Below are positions 1 to 5,326 of a stretch of 9,359 nucleotides of DNA, in pieces. Origin of the DNA: Gallionella sp. (GTDB lineage: Bacteria > Pseudomonadota > Gammaproteobacteria > Burkholderiales > Gallionellaceae). The stretch lies in the NCBI GenBank assembly GCA_029850565.1, contig JARCRR010000233.1, positions 1 through 9,359 on the forward strand, in the 5' to 3' direction. Below the pieces are notes generated by a model. The model was not told where the DNA came from. It did no database searches and was given only the letters and a program-made list of their open reading frames with translations. Every line of letters starts with the position of its first letter. The first letter of the stretch is position 1. The position numbers and the translations under genes are program-made.

Positions 1-609
1 GAGCGATTGCTCGAATTCTGGCTCGACATCATCGAGAAGACCGGCATCAAATTGAATTACAGCGAACGCATGGAGACCATCACCAAGACCGACAACGGCT
101 TCATCGTGAAGACCTCCAAAGGTTCATATGAAACGCGCACTGTGTTGCTCGCCATCGGACGTCGCGGCACACCGCGCAAACTGGGCGTACCTGGGGAAGA
201 ACTGCCAAAAGTGGTGTACCGTCTCATCGATCCCGAGCAATACAAGAACATGCATGTCGTCGTGGTCGGTGGCGGCGATAGCGCACTGGAGGCAGCGATG
301 GCAATTGCTGAACAGCCCGGCACGACCGTCACACTGTCCGCCCGTGGCGATTCATTCGGCACATCTTTCAGCATGGCCAAGCCTAAGAACCGCGACAAGC
401 TACAAGCCATGTCCGATGCAGGAAGGATCACGATCTTCTTGAAGTCAGGCGTCAAACAGATCGGCACAGACACCATCCTCATGAAACACGGTGATCAAGA
501 AGTCGAACTGCCGAATGACGGCGTCATCGTATGCGCGGGCGGTACCTTACCTACCCCGTTCCTCAAAGAGATCGGCGTACTGGTAGAGGCAAAGTTCGGT
601 ACGGCCTGA
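1..609 (+). CDS. Thioredoxin-reductase-like NAD(P)-binding flavoprotein, 5'-truncated
   Basis: The reading frame is open from the window edge, so this is the C-terminal 202 residues of a longer protein; the apparent TTG start at position 7 is not needed. Visible residues 86-99 contain a Rossmann dinucleotide-binding motif, VVVVGGGDSALEAA, preceded by LLAIGRRGTPRKLGVPGEE, the usual linker between FAD and NAD(P) domains of the thioredoxin reductase / ferredoxin-NADP reductase superfamily. The CxxC redox pair that thioredoxin reductase carries just before the NAD(P) motif is absent (VVYRLIDPEQYKNM stands there), so it is probably not a true thioredoxin reductase. The end (GVIVCAGGTLPTPFLKEIGV, then FGTA) resembles a family of NAD(P)-binding oxidoreductases that are often fused to ferredoxin or other domains. 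Likely role: NAD(P)H-dependent electron transfer to an unidentified partner. A strong terminator follows 11 bases after the stop, separating it from the nif genes. Confidence 0.75.
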   Translation, partial: ERLLEFWLDIIEKTGIKLNYSERMETITKTDNGFIVKTSKGSYETRTVLLAIGRRGTPRKLGVPGEELPKVVYRLIDPEQYKNMHVVVVGGGDSALEAAMAIAEQPGTTVTLSARGDSFGTSFSMAKPKNRDKLQAMSDAGRITIFLKSGVKQIGTDTILMKHGDQEVELPNDGVIVCAGGTLPTPFLKEIGVLVEAKFGTA

Positions 610-620
610 GAAAGTTTTAG

Positions 621-660
621 CAATAAAAAAGGCCTGCATTTCTGCAGGCCTTTTTTATTG
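621..660. terminator. Perfect inverted-repeat (bidirectional) rho-independent terminator
   Basis: Positions 621-638 and 643-660 are exact reverse complements, giving an 18-bp stem with a 4-base loop (TTTC). The GC-rich core GGCCTGCA/TGCAGGCC is flanked by an A-run before and a T-run after, so it can terminate transcription from either side. It begins 11 bases after the stop of the flavoprotein gene. It should isolate the downstream sigma-54 promoter from read-through of the upstream gene. Confidence 0.95.
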
Positions 661-716
661 GTGCACCTGACACGATAAGTGTAGGCACTGGGAACAAATT
701 GTAGCTCTCCTCTAGC

Positions 717-732
717 TGTCTAATATTTCACC
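717..732 (+). promoter_or_regulatory. Candidate NifA upstream activator site (imperfect)
   Basis: The sequence TGT-CTAA-T-ATTTC-ACC fits the NifA-binding consensus TGT-N4-T-N5-ACA at every defined position but the last (C instead of A). It sits roughly 110-125 bases upstream of the transcription start predicted from the -24/-12 element, which is the usual distance for NifA enhancer sites. Two weaker partners exist: TGT at 680 with ACA at 694 (spacing 11, not 10) and TGT at 751 with TCA at 764. No perfect TGT-N10-ACA was found in 661-817, so the assignment rests on near matches plus position. Confidence 0.45.
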
Positions 733-817
733 GAACAGTGCTCCGCAGGATGTCAGCAAAGGTTCAGCTTAAGCTGTCATAGCGCTGGAGTCTCTCTCAA
801 TAGACTAGCCTTCTATC

Positions 818-833
818 TGGTATGGATATTGCT
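818..833 (+). promoter_or_regulatory. Sigma-54 (RpoN) -24/-12 promoter
   Basis: TGGTATGGATATTGCT has the invariant GG (819-820) and GC (831-832) separated by exactly 10 bases, and the TTGC[A/T] -12 box is complete. Against the consensus TGGCACG-N4-TTGCW, only the C and final C of the -24 half differ. The predicted start of transcription is near 843-845, leaving a leader of about 30 bases before the ATG at 874. The element is what is expected for NifA-activated nif transcription and would drive the 185-aa gene and nifF together. Confidence 0.85.
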
Positions 834-873
834 GAACTTTGGGCTCCATTAACTATTCACGACAAGGTGCCCC

Positions 874-1431
874 ATGCTATTTGATGCTTACGAGAAAAAA
901 GGTCTGCTGTTCAACATGAATTTCAAGGAAGCAGAGGGTAATTTCGCTTCCTATCGCGGTGATTTGGTGCTGGAGTTGGGTGAAGTCGGCGATGCGCACG
1001 GCCACCTCAAACCGCCCGTGTACACCATCAAGAACACCATCGTGCTGGCCGAGAGCGACAAGATCAAACTCTATGTCGGCAGTTTGGACGACCTCGCCCT
1101 GCTACCTAAAGTACTGGACTATTACAAAGCCGATTTCGCGGCAGATGTGCGTCTCATCCTGTTCGTGGTGAACATCAACAAGACATTGGTGATCGATCTC
1201 GACGGCCTCAGCATCGCCGCCATCGGCATGCAGGAAGGGCTGATCTGGAACGAGCTGATCGACATCGCGGCGCTGGATAAGGGTGATTTCAAAGGCCAGT
1301 CACCCACCCAAAAGATCGTCACCGTCCACAAAGCCCTATCCGACTTCAAGCCCAAGGGCGACAAGGTGTCGTTCACAGAAGCTCTGACCCGTACAGTCGA
1401 ACTGAAGCGCGCCGGACGTGGCCCTGTGTAA
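874..1431 (+). CDS. Unrecognised cysteine-free 185-aa protein, first gene of the nifF transcription unit
   Basis: I do not recognise this family. The protein is soluble-looking, with no signal peptide and no convincing membrane segment. It is mixed alpha/beta in appearance: a beta-rich N-terminal third (VYTIKNTIVLAESDKIKLYV), a hydrophobic strand RLILFVVNINKTLVIDL near residues 91-107, and a basic C-terminus (ELKRAGRGPV). It contains no cysteine, which argues against an iron-sulfur cluster held by cysteine ligands. The ATG at 874 is supported by an AAGG ribosome-binding site at 864-867. It starts about 30 bases downstream of a sigma-54 promoter and is followed after 57 bases by nifF on the same strand, so co-expression under nitrogen-fixing conditions is likely. 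A role in nitrogen fixation or its electron supply is inferred from position only. Codon use and GC match the neighbours, giving no sign of recent transfer. Confidence 0.85.
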   Translation: MLFDAYEKKGLLFNMNFKEAEGNFASYRGDLVLELGEVGDAHGHLKPPVYTIKNTIVLAESDKIKLYVGSLDDLALLPKVLDYYKADFAADVRLILFVVNINKTLVIDLDGLSIAAIGMQEGLIWNELIDIAALDKGDFKGQSPTQKIVTVHKALSDFKPKGDKVSFTEALTRTVELKRAGRGPV

Positions 1432-1440
1432 TTTGTCGCT

Positions 1441-1468
1441 GCCGATTGTTAGTTTCACGACAATCGGC
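1441..1468 (+). other. Intergenic RNA hairpin between the 185-aa gene and nifF
   Basis: GCCGATTGT (1441-1449) and ACAATCGGC (1460-1468) are exact reverse complements, forming a 9-bp stem with a 10-base loop; GTC (1435-1437) and GAC (1469-1471) could extend it across a bulge. It starts 9 bases after the stop of the upstream gene and ends 10 bases before the AGGA site of nifF. There is no T-run after it, so it is unlikely to be a terminator. It could be an mRNA-stabilising or processing element that sets nifF level relative to the first gene; that role is inference. Confidence 0.5.
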
Positions 1469-1488
1469 GACACAACCGAGGAATGATC

Positions 1489-2031
1489 ATGGCAAAGATT
1501 GGTTTGTTTTTTGCAAGCAGCACAGGCAACACACGGCGCATCGCCAAAATGATCAAGAAGCGCTACGACGATGACACCATGGCCGAGGCATTGAACGTCA
1601 ACAAGGCTTCGCCAGAGTTGGTGGCCGGATATTCGCACCTCATCCTGGGTACTTCCACCTTGGGTGGCGGACAGTTACCCGGGCTTTCTACGGACTGCAT
1701 GGGCGGCGGCTGGGAGGAATTCTTGCCGCAACTTAAAGAAGTGGACTTCAGCGGCAAGACGGTTGCCTTGTATGGCCTAGGCGATCAAGACAAATACCCG
1801 GAAGAGTTCGTCGATGCGATGGGCGAGATCTATCGATTCATCGTTGCACGCGGCGCAAAAGTGATTGGAACGTGGCCTGCCGATGACTACGACTTCATCT
1901 CCTCAAGAGCCTTGGTGAACGATGAGTTCGTTGGTCTTGTGCTCGATCAGGAGAACCAGAAAGGTCTGACCGACGAACGAGTGGAGAAGTGGTTGAAACA
2001 GATCGCACCCGATTTCGGATTGCCGACCTAA
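1489..2031 (+). CDS. nifF: Nitrogenase-type flavodoxin NifF
   Basis: This is a 180-aa long-chain flavodoxin that carries low-potential electrons on FMN, in nif systems to the nitrogenase Fe protein. The phosphate-binding loop is FASSTGNTRR (residues 8-17). The first FMN loop is LGTSTLGGGQLPG, followed by the long-chain region with GGGWEEFLPQL, and the second FMN loop is YGLGDQDKYPEEF. The C-terminal stretch TDERVEKWLKQIAPDFGL is typical of NifF proteins such as that of Azotobacter vinelandii. An in-frame ATG at 1483 exists, but AGGA at 1479-1482 would abut it; the ATG at 1489 has a normal 6-base spacing and gives the expected MAKIGLFF start. The gene probably depends on the sigma-54 promoter upstream of the 185-aa gene. 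Its TAA overlaps the stop of the convergent minus-strand gene. Confidence 0.95.
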   Translation: MAKIGLFFASSTGNTRRIAKMIKKRYDDDTMAEALNVNKASPELVAGYSHLILGTSTLGGGQLPGLSTDCMGGGWEEFLPQLKEVDFSGKTVALYGLGDQDKYPEEFVDAMGEIYRFIVARGAKVIGTWPADDYDFISSRALVNDEFVGLVLDQENQKGLTDERVEKWLKQIAPDFGLPT

Positions 2032-2348
2032 TCGATCGCTGCGGCCAGTGCGTTGGCCAACGCGGTCACACCCTGCCAGTCCAGATCCAGCGCGCCCGTT
2101 GCCAAGGCGATGCTGATCCCCGCATCCCCCACCGTTCCCACGAACGCCACATCGCTGGCAATCGGACTCATGTATATCTCGCGCTCTGGGCTGACCCCGT
2201 CACGCACGGCGACCAATGCGAATGAGATGCTTGACGCTTCAGACGGTGTGAATCTCAGCTCGAAATCCGGCGCAAGCTGCAAACGTATCTGCTGACCGAG
2301 GACGCGGTGCTGGATACGACTGACCTCAAATGAATATGACTCAGACAT
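2028..2348 (-). CDS. Unrecognised 106-aa protein, last gene of the minus-strand nif operon
   Basis: No family recognised. The protein has no cysteine, no signal peptide and no membrane helix. The first half is a run of predicted beta strands (SYSFEVSRIQHRV, QIRLQLAPDFELRF, SISFALVAVRDG), and the end is an alanine-rich helix (WQGVTALANALAAAID). Its ATG lies inside the 3' end of the ankyrin gene, an 8-base overlap (ATGTCTGA), with AAGGGG seven bases upstream as the ribosome-binding site. Translation is thus probably coupled to the ankyrin protein and the two may work together. Its TAG (2028-2030) overlaps the TAA of convergent nifF. Conserved tail genes of this sort would be expected to have nif-related roles, but no function can be read from the sequence. 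Confidence 0.8.
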   Translation of the reverse strand: MSESYSFEVSRIQHRVLGQQIRLQLAPDFELRFTPSEASSISFALVAVRDGVSPEREIYMSPIASDVAFVGTVGDAGISIALATGALDLDWQGVTALANALAAAID

Positions 2349-2802
2349 TCACCAGCCCCTTCGTTTCTTTGAGCAGGCGCATGCAGTGGATGTTGGCCGC
2401 CAGCTCCAATGCAGTGAAATCATCTAGTGTCATCAATGCAGCGTCCGCCCCCGCATACAACAACAGGCGCACCAGCGGTGTCTTGCCAGTCGAGGCGCAA
2501 TAGATCAGCGCGGTCGCACCATTCACATTTTGCGTATCGAGCGGCGCACCAGCCTTGATGAGTGCAGCGACACAGGCTTCGTTGTCTGAATAACACGCGA
2601 ACCAAAGCGCACCGTTCCCGTCATCATTCATGGCGCATGTATCGGCACCACGGGTCAACAGCGCAGCAAGCGCTTCGATGTTGCCCAACCTAGCCGCATA
2701 CATCAACGGAGTCGTGCCATTGACCGAGGCGACCTCGATATTCAGCTCATCCACATTGAATCCAGATTGGAGCAACCAACATTTCAATTCGCTGTCGTTC
2801 AT
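2341..2802 (-). CDS. Small ankyrin-repeat protein in nif operon
   Basis: This is a 153-aa protein made almost entirely of ankyrin repeats, a protein-protein interaction fold. Repeat 1 is at about residues 28-60 (NGTTPLMYAARLGNIEALAA), repeat 2 at 61-94 (GNGALWFACYSDNEACVAAL), repeat 3 at 95-127 (GATALIYCASTGKTPLVRLL), and a partial capping repeat covers 128-145 (DFTALELAANIHCMRLLK). A short non-repeat N-terminus (MNDSELKCWLLQSGF) precedes them. The ATG at 2802 is preferred because AAAGG lies 7 bases upstream; an ATG at 2817, directly after the stop of the preceding gene, has no good ribosome-binding site. It is probably cytoplasmic. Context suggests it binds or escorts a nitrogenase maturation partner or the neighbouring SagB-like flavoprotein; the partner is unknown. 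Confidence 0.9.
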   Translation of the reverse strand: MNDSELKCWLLQSGFNVDELNIEVASVNGTTPLMYAARLGNIEALAALLTRGADTCAMNDDGNGALWFACYSDNEACVAALIKAGAPLDTQNVNGATALIYCASTGKTPLVRLLLYAGADAALMTLDDFTALELAANIHCMRLLKETKGLVNV

Positions 2803-2817
2803 GTTCGGGCCTTTCAT

Positions 2818-4353
2818 TCATTCGTAAGCAGGCAATGTCGAGATGCGCGGATCATCCAGCGCCATACCGACTGCGTAGTGATAGATCACTTGAAAACTAT
2901 CGTCTTTGATGCCCAGCACCTCATGCACCGCATCATCAAAGAAACATCCGATGCCGGTGCCGCGCCACCCGGCAGCTTCCGCTTCCAGCGTGATGACGTG
3001 TCCCAGCATGCCCGCCTCCCAATGTAAGTGACGATAAGCCACAGGATCTGCGGCGATGGGTTGGGCGAATTCCGCGACCATCATGAAAGTGACTGCACAT
3101 TGTGTGGCAATGTCCTGATGGCAGGAGAGCGTGCGTGCGGTCTTGCCAGCACGCGCGGCGATCAGTTGATACAACGGCAATTCAGAATCAGCCGCTTGCC
3201 ATATGAACGTCTCGCGAAATGCCGCACGCAACGACTCGTGCGTCGCGCCATTTCGCGGCAGCACATACACACCGGGCGCGACACCTTCCACACGATGCAC
3301 CAACAGCACCGGATGCACACGCGCCGCAGTCGTCCACAGATCCCAAGCTGGCGAACCACCGGGCAACAAACTGGAGAGGATGCGCTTGAATACAGCCCTC
3401 GGCATCACCGACACGCCATCAAAAGCTTGAGCGCTGCGCCGCTTCAAGATGACTTGTGCTGCGCTGATGTCGTTCTCATCTTGCAGCCGTGTCGCCGCTG
3501 GAGGCTGTATTGGAGATACAGGGACAGCGCCGCGTGTCGCTACCGCGATTTCTTCAATGATCGGCCATTGATACAAAGGGCGCGCATCAAGCAGGCTTGG
3601 CTTGCCAGCCCACTCTTCCCAACTACACGGCACCCCATTCGCATCTGCCTCTAGCATGAGGATGACTTCGGCTTCTTCAGCCTCGACACCCTCGAAGTCA
3701 GCTATGCGCTCCAAACCTAAACATCGTGCCGTCGTCGCCGCATCCATACTCAACAAACGTGACTTCCAACCATGCAATGCCGCTGCATAACTCACAGCTG
3801 CCAGCACATGCCCCATATCAAGCTGGCAATATCGAAAGGCGCGTTCGCCGTACTTCCACGCTTCGCGCCAATGGATGGAACTGAAACCCAGCCACACACC
3901 GGTTGCCTGCGCATCATTTCCCCAAGCGCGGCGCTCCAAATAATGATGCTGGTTCTGGTAGTGATACAGACCATTTTCCAACCCATCCACCTTGGCCGCG
4001 ATCAACCATGTCTCGGTCGGATGTAGATTCCCGGATGAAGGATGTGCGCGCAATGACCAGCGCGAACCTGAATATTCTTTCCATGCGGTCAGGCCGACGC
4101 ACAAGCGCAACAGTGAACCGAGGTTTTGGATGTTCAGGGGTAAAGGTGCGCGCGGTGAGGTAAGCGCATCCCAGGTTATGCACGATACAGTGACCTCGCG
4201 CGGCAACACGATCTGCGCAGCGCCTTGCCAATCACGGAACGCTTTGGGTTGTGCTTCCCAATCCAGCGTGCCGGGGCCAGCGGCATAACGATCCAGCGCG
4301 TGTTTGCTCCGTGTGTGATAACTCAGCACGGTCGCCACACGGGGATCGCTCAT
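2818..4353 (-). CDS. SagB/ThcOx-type double-domain nitroreductase-like flavoprotein
   Basis: A 511-aa protein with two nitroreductase-fold halves. The N-terminal half (about 75-240) has RAHPSSGNLHPTETWL at 102-117, the FMN-contacting loop typical of SagB-type dehydrogenases, and RAFRYCQLDMGHVLAAVSYA near 171-190. The C-terminal half (about 300-500) has LKRRSAQAFDG at 303-313, another FMN-site signature, and HWEAGMLGHVITLEAEAAGW with GTGIGCFFDDAVHEVLGI at 444-482. The family oxidises azoline rings in peptide natural products or performs other FMN-dependent two-electron reactions. No YcaO cyclodehydratase or precursor peptide gene is visible here, so a natural-product role is doubtful and a redox role in nitrogen fixation is more plausible, though inferred. 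It starts 2 bases after the NifZ-family stop with only a weak GAG site, suggesting translational coupling, and it abuts the ankyrin gene. Confidence 0.88.
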   Translation of the reverse strand: MSDPRVATVLSYHTRSKHALDRYAAGPGTLDWEAQPKAFRDWQGAAQIVLPREVTVSCITWDALTSPRAPLPLNIQNLGSLLRLCVGLTAWKEYSGSRWSLRAHPSSGNLHPTETWLIAAKVDGLENGLYHYQNQHHYLERRAWGNDAQATGVWLGFSSIHWREAWKYGERAFRYCQLDMGHVLAAVSYAAALHGWKSRLLSMDAATTARCLGLERIADFEGVEAEEAEVILMLEADANGVPCSWEEWAGKPSLLDARPLYQWPIIEEIAVATRGAVPVSPIQPPAATRLQDENDISAAQVILKRRSAQAFDGVSVMPRAVFKRILSSLLPGGSPAWDLWTTAARVHPVLLVHRVEGVAPGVYVLPRNGATHESLRAAFRETFIWQAADSELPLYQLIAARAGKTARTLSCHQDIATQCAVTFMMVAEFAQPIAADPVAYRHLHWEAGMLGHVITLEAEAAGWRGTGIGCFFDDAVHEVLGIKDDSFQVIYHYAVGMALDDPRISTLPAYE

Positions 4354-4355
4354 AG

Positions 4356-4625
4356 TCAGCTCAATCCAGTCAACTCGTCAGTGAGACAACCGATGGGCTC
4401 GGCCAGCGTACCTTCCGCATCCATCTCGAAGCGCACCAGATAGATCTCTTCATTCGGCATCTCTTGCGCATGACCGACATTCACCACCACACCGCGTGTG
4501 CCTGCCGCTGCCAGCAAGGCATCCGGTGCCACACCGGGGATACTGCTCTCGCCCGTCTCTTCCAACGATTCGTTGTAGAGGTCTTGTGCCGCGAACACCA
4601 TGTCGCCCATTTGAAATCTGCTCAT
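4356..4625 (-). CDS. nifZ: NifZ-family nitrogen fixation protein
   Basis: An 89-aa protein matching the NifZ domain pattern: FQMGDMVFAAQDLYNE at the start, PGVAPDALLAAAGTRGVVVNVG in the middle (positions 30-51), IYLVRFEMD at 61-69 and EPIGCLTDEL at 76-85. NifZ proteins act in the cytoplasm in late P-cluster maturation of the MoFe protein. This copy differs from the classical short NifZ by an acidic stretch (ESLEETGESS, residues 19-28) between the first strand and the PG motif. It may be a NifZ paralogue rather than the main one, since nifW, nifM and similar usual neighbours are not in view. The stop of the preceding gene lies 4 bases before its ATG and the SagB-like gene begins 2 bases after its stop, so it is deeply embedded in the operon. 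Confidence 0.8.
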   Translation of the reverse strand: MSRFQMGDMVFAAQDLYNESLEETGESSIPGVAPDALLAAAGTRGVVVNVGHAQEMPNEEIYLVRFEMDAEGTLAEPIGCLTDELTGLS

Positions 4626-4629
4626 TGCC

Positions 4630-5007
4630 TTAGCCCCCGATACTTGGAATCAATTTAGCCTCTGAGCGCAGGTCGCCTGCACGCCCCCAAACCGTGACCA
4701 TCTCGACGAACCAGCGCGCATCGCGCGGATGCGGACAGAAAAGGTCGTACTCCGCGTAAAAACTATCGTCGCTATTGAAAGTCAGCATGCCGCACCTGTC
4801 ATTGCGCGAGTTACGCCAGACGCCCTCGTAACCGGGCAACTGGTTGCCCGGGTCGATCACGCGGGTGAACTGCAAGTCGCTCAGCGCTATCTTCGGCGAC
4901 ACGCCACTCACACTGAAAGCGTCCGCCTCTTTTTGCAACACCTCCACGATATTCACAGCCAGCGCCTCAAGCGCTGTCGGCAACTGGCGCGGAGCGAGCA
5001 CTACCAT
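4630..5007 (-). CDS. Unrecognised 125-aa protein between [2Fe-2S] ferredoxin and nifZ
   Basis: I cannot name the family. The N-terminal 30 residues look like a helix (LPTALEALAVNIVEVLQKEA). The rest appears beta-rich with many aromatic and charged residues: GYEGVWRNSRNDRCGMLTFN at 59-78, SFYAEYDLFCPHPRDARWFV at 82-101 and VTVWGRAGDLRSEAKLI at 104-120. There are two cysteines, at 72 and 91, too few for a self-contained iron-sulfur centre but usable in an interface or disulfide. There is no signal peptide or membrane segment. Its ATG overlaps the end of the ferredoxin gene by 7 bases (ATGGTAG), so translation is coupled to that ferredoxin, and a role as its partner or maturation factor is a reasonable inference. 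The ribosome-binding site is poor, consistent with coupling. Confidence 0.85.
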   Translation of the reverse strand: MVVLAPRQLPTALEALAVNIVEVLQKEADAFSVSGVSPKIALSDLQFTRVIDPGNQLPGYEGVWRNSRNDRCGMLTFNSDDSFYAEYDLFCPHPRDARWFVEMVTVWGRAGDLRSEAKLIPSIGG

Positions 5008-5324
5008 ATGTCAGCAGGTGCCTTCAGTCTTTCCACCACTTTGCCCCCAAGCAAATGTTCGTCGAATATCTCGCTGACATCCGCCTTGGTGACGTTGCTG
5101 TACATCACACCTTCGGGATAGACCAGAACATTCGGCCCCATGCTGCAAGGACCGATGCAGCCGCTCGGAGTGACCATCACTTGAGCGAACGCCTGGCGCT
5201 GCTGCCATTGCTTCATGAACTCGTCCACCACTTCGGCGCAGCCCTTCTGCCCGCATGAACCGCGTGGATGTCCGGCAGGACGATTCTGGGAACAAACGAA
5301 AACGTGTCTCGCTGGTTTAGCCAT
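5001..5324 (-). CDS. Thioredoxin-like [2Fe-2S] ferredoxin (Clostridium pasteurianum type)
   Basis: A 107-aa ferredoxin of the thioredoxin-fold class. Cysteines fall at 11, 24, 29, 56 and 60 (HVFVCSQNRP, GSCGQKGC, PSGCIGPCSMGPNV). Positions 11, 24, 56 and 60 are the ligand positions known for the C. pasteurianum [2Fe-2S] ferredoxin, so the cluster site appears intact. Relatives are found in nif regions, including that of Azotobacter vinelandii, where they are thought to serve nitrogenase or its assembly. The C-terminal half (VLVYPEGVMYSNVTKADVSE) has the expected beta hairpin and helix. The gene starts 2 bases after fdxB stops and overlaps the next gene by 7 bases. Ferredoxin function is secure from the motif; the specific partner is not shown by sequence. 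Confidence 0.92.
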   Translation of the reverse strand: MAKPARHVFVCSQNRPAGHPRGSCGQKGCAEVVDEFMKQWQQRQAFAQVMVTPSGCIGPCSMGPNVLVYPEGVMYSNVTKADVSEIFDEHLLGGKVVERLKAPADIW

Positions 5325-5326
5325 AT

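Noticed and set aside
822..884. A 20-codon open frame starting with ATG at 822 and ending just inside the 185-aa gene, as a possible leader peptide.
   Set aside because: Its ATG lies inside the -24/-12 element, upstream of the predicted transcription start, so it would not be on the mRNA.
3028..3654. A 208-codon plus-strand open frame opposite the SagB-like gene.
   Set aside because: It is the antisense shadow of a well-supported gene; its translation is arginine-, histidine- and cysteine-rich with no family resemblance.
2818..4353. A peptide natural-product (RiPP) cluster built around the SagB-like gene.
   Set aside because: No YcaO, precursor peptide, protease or transporter gene is present, and all neighbours are nif or nif-linked genes.
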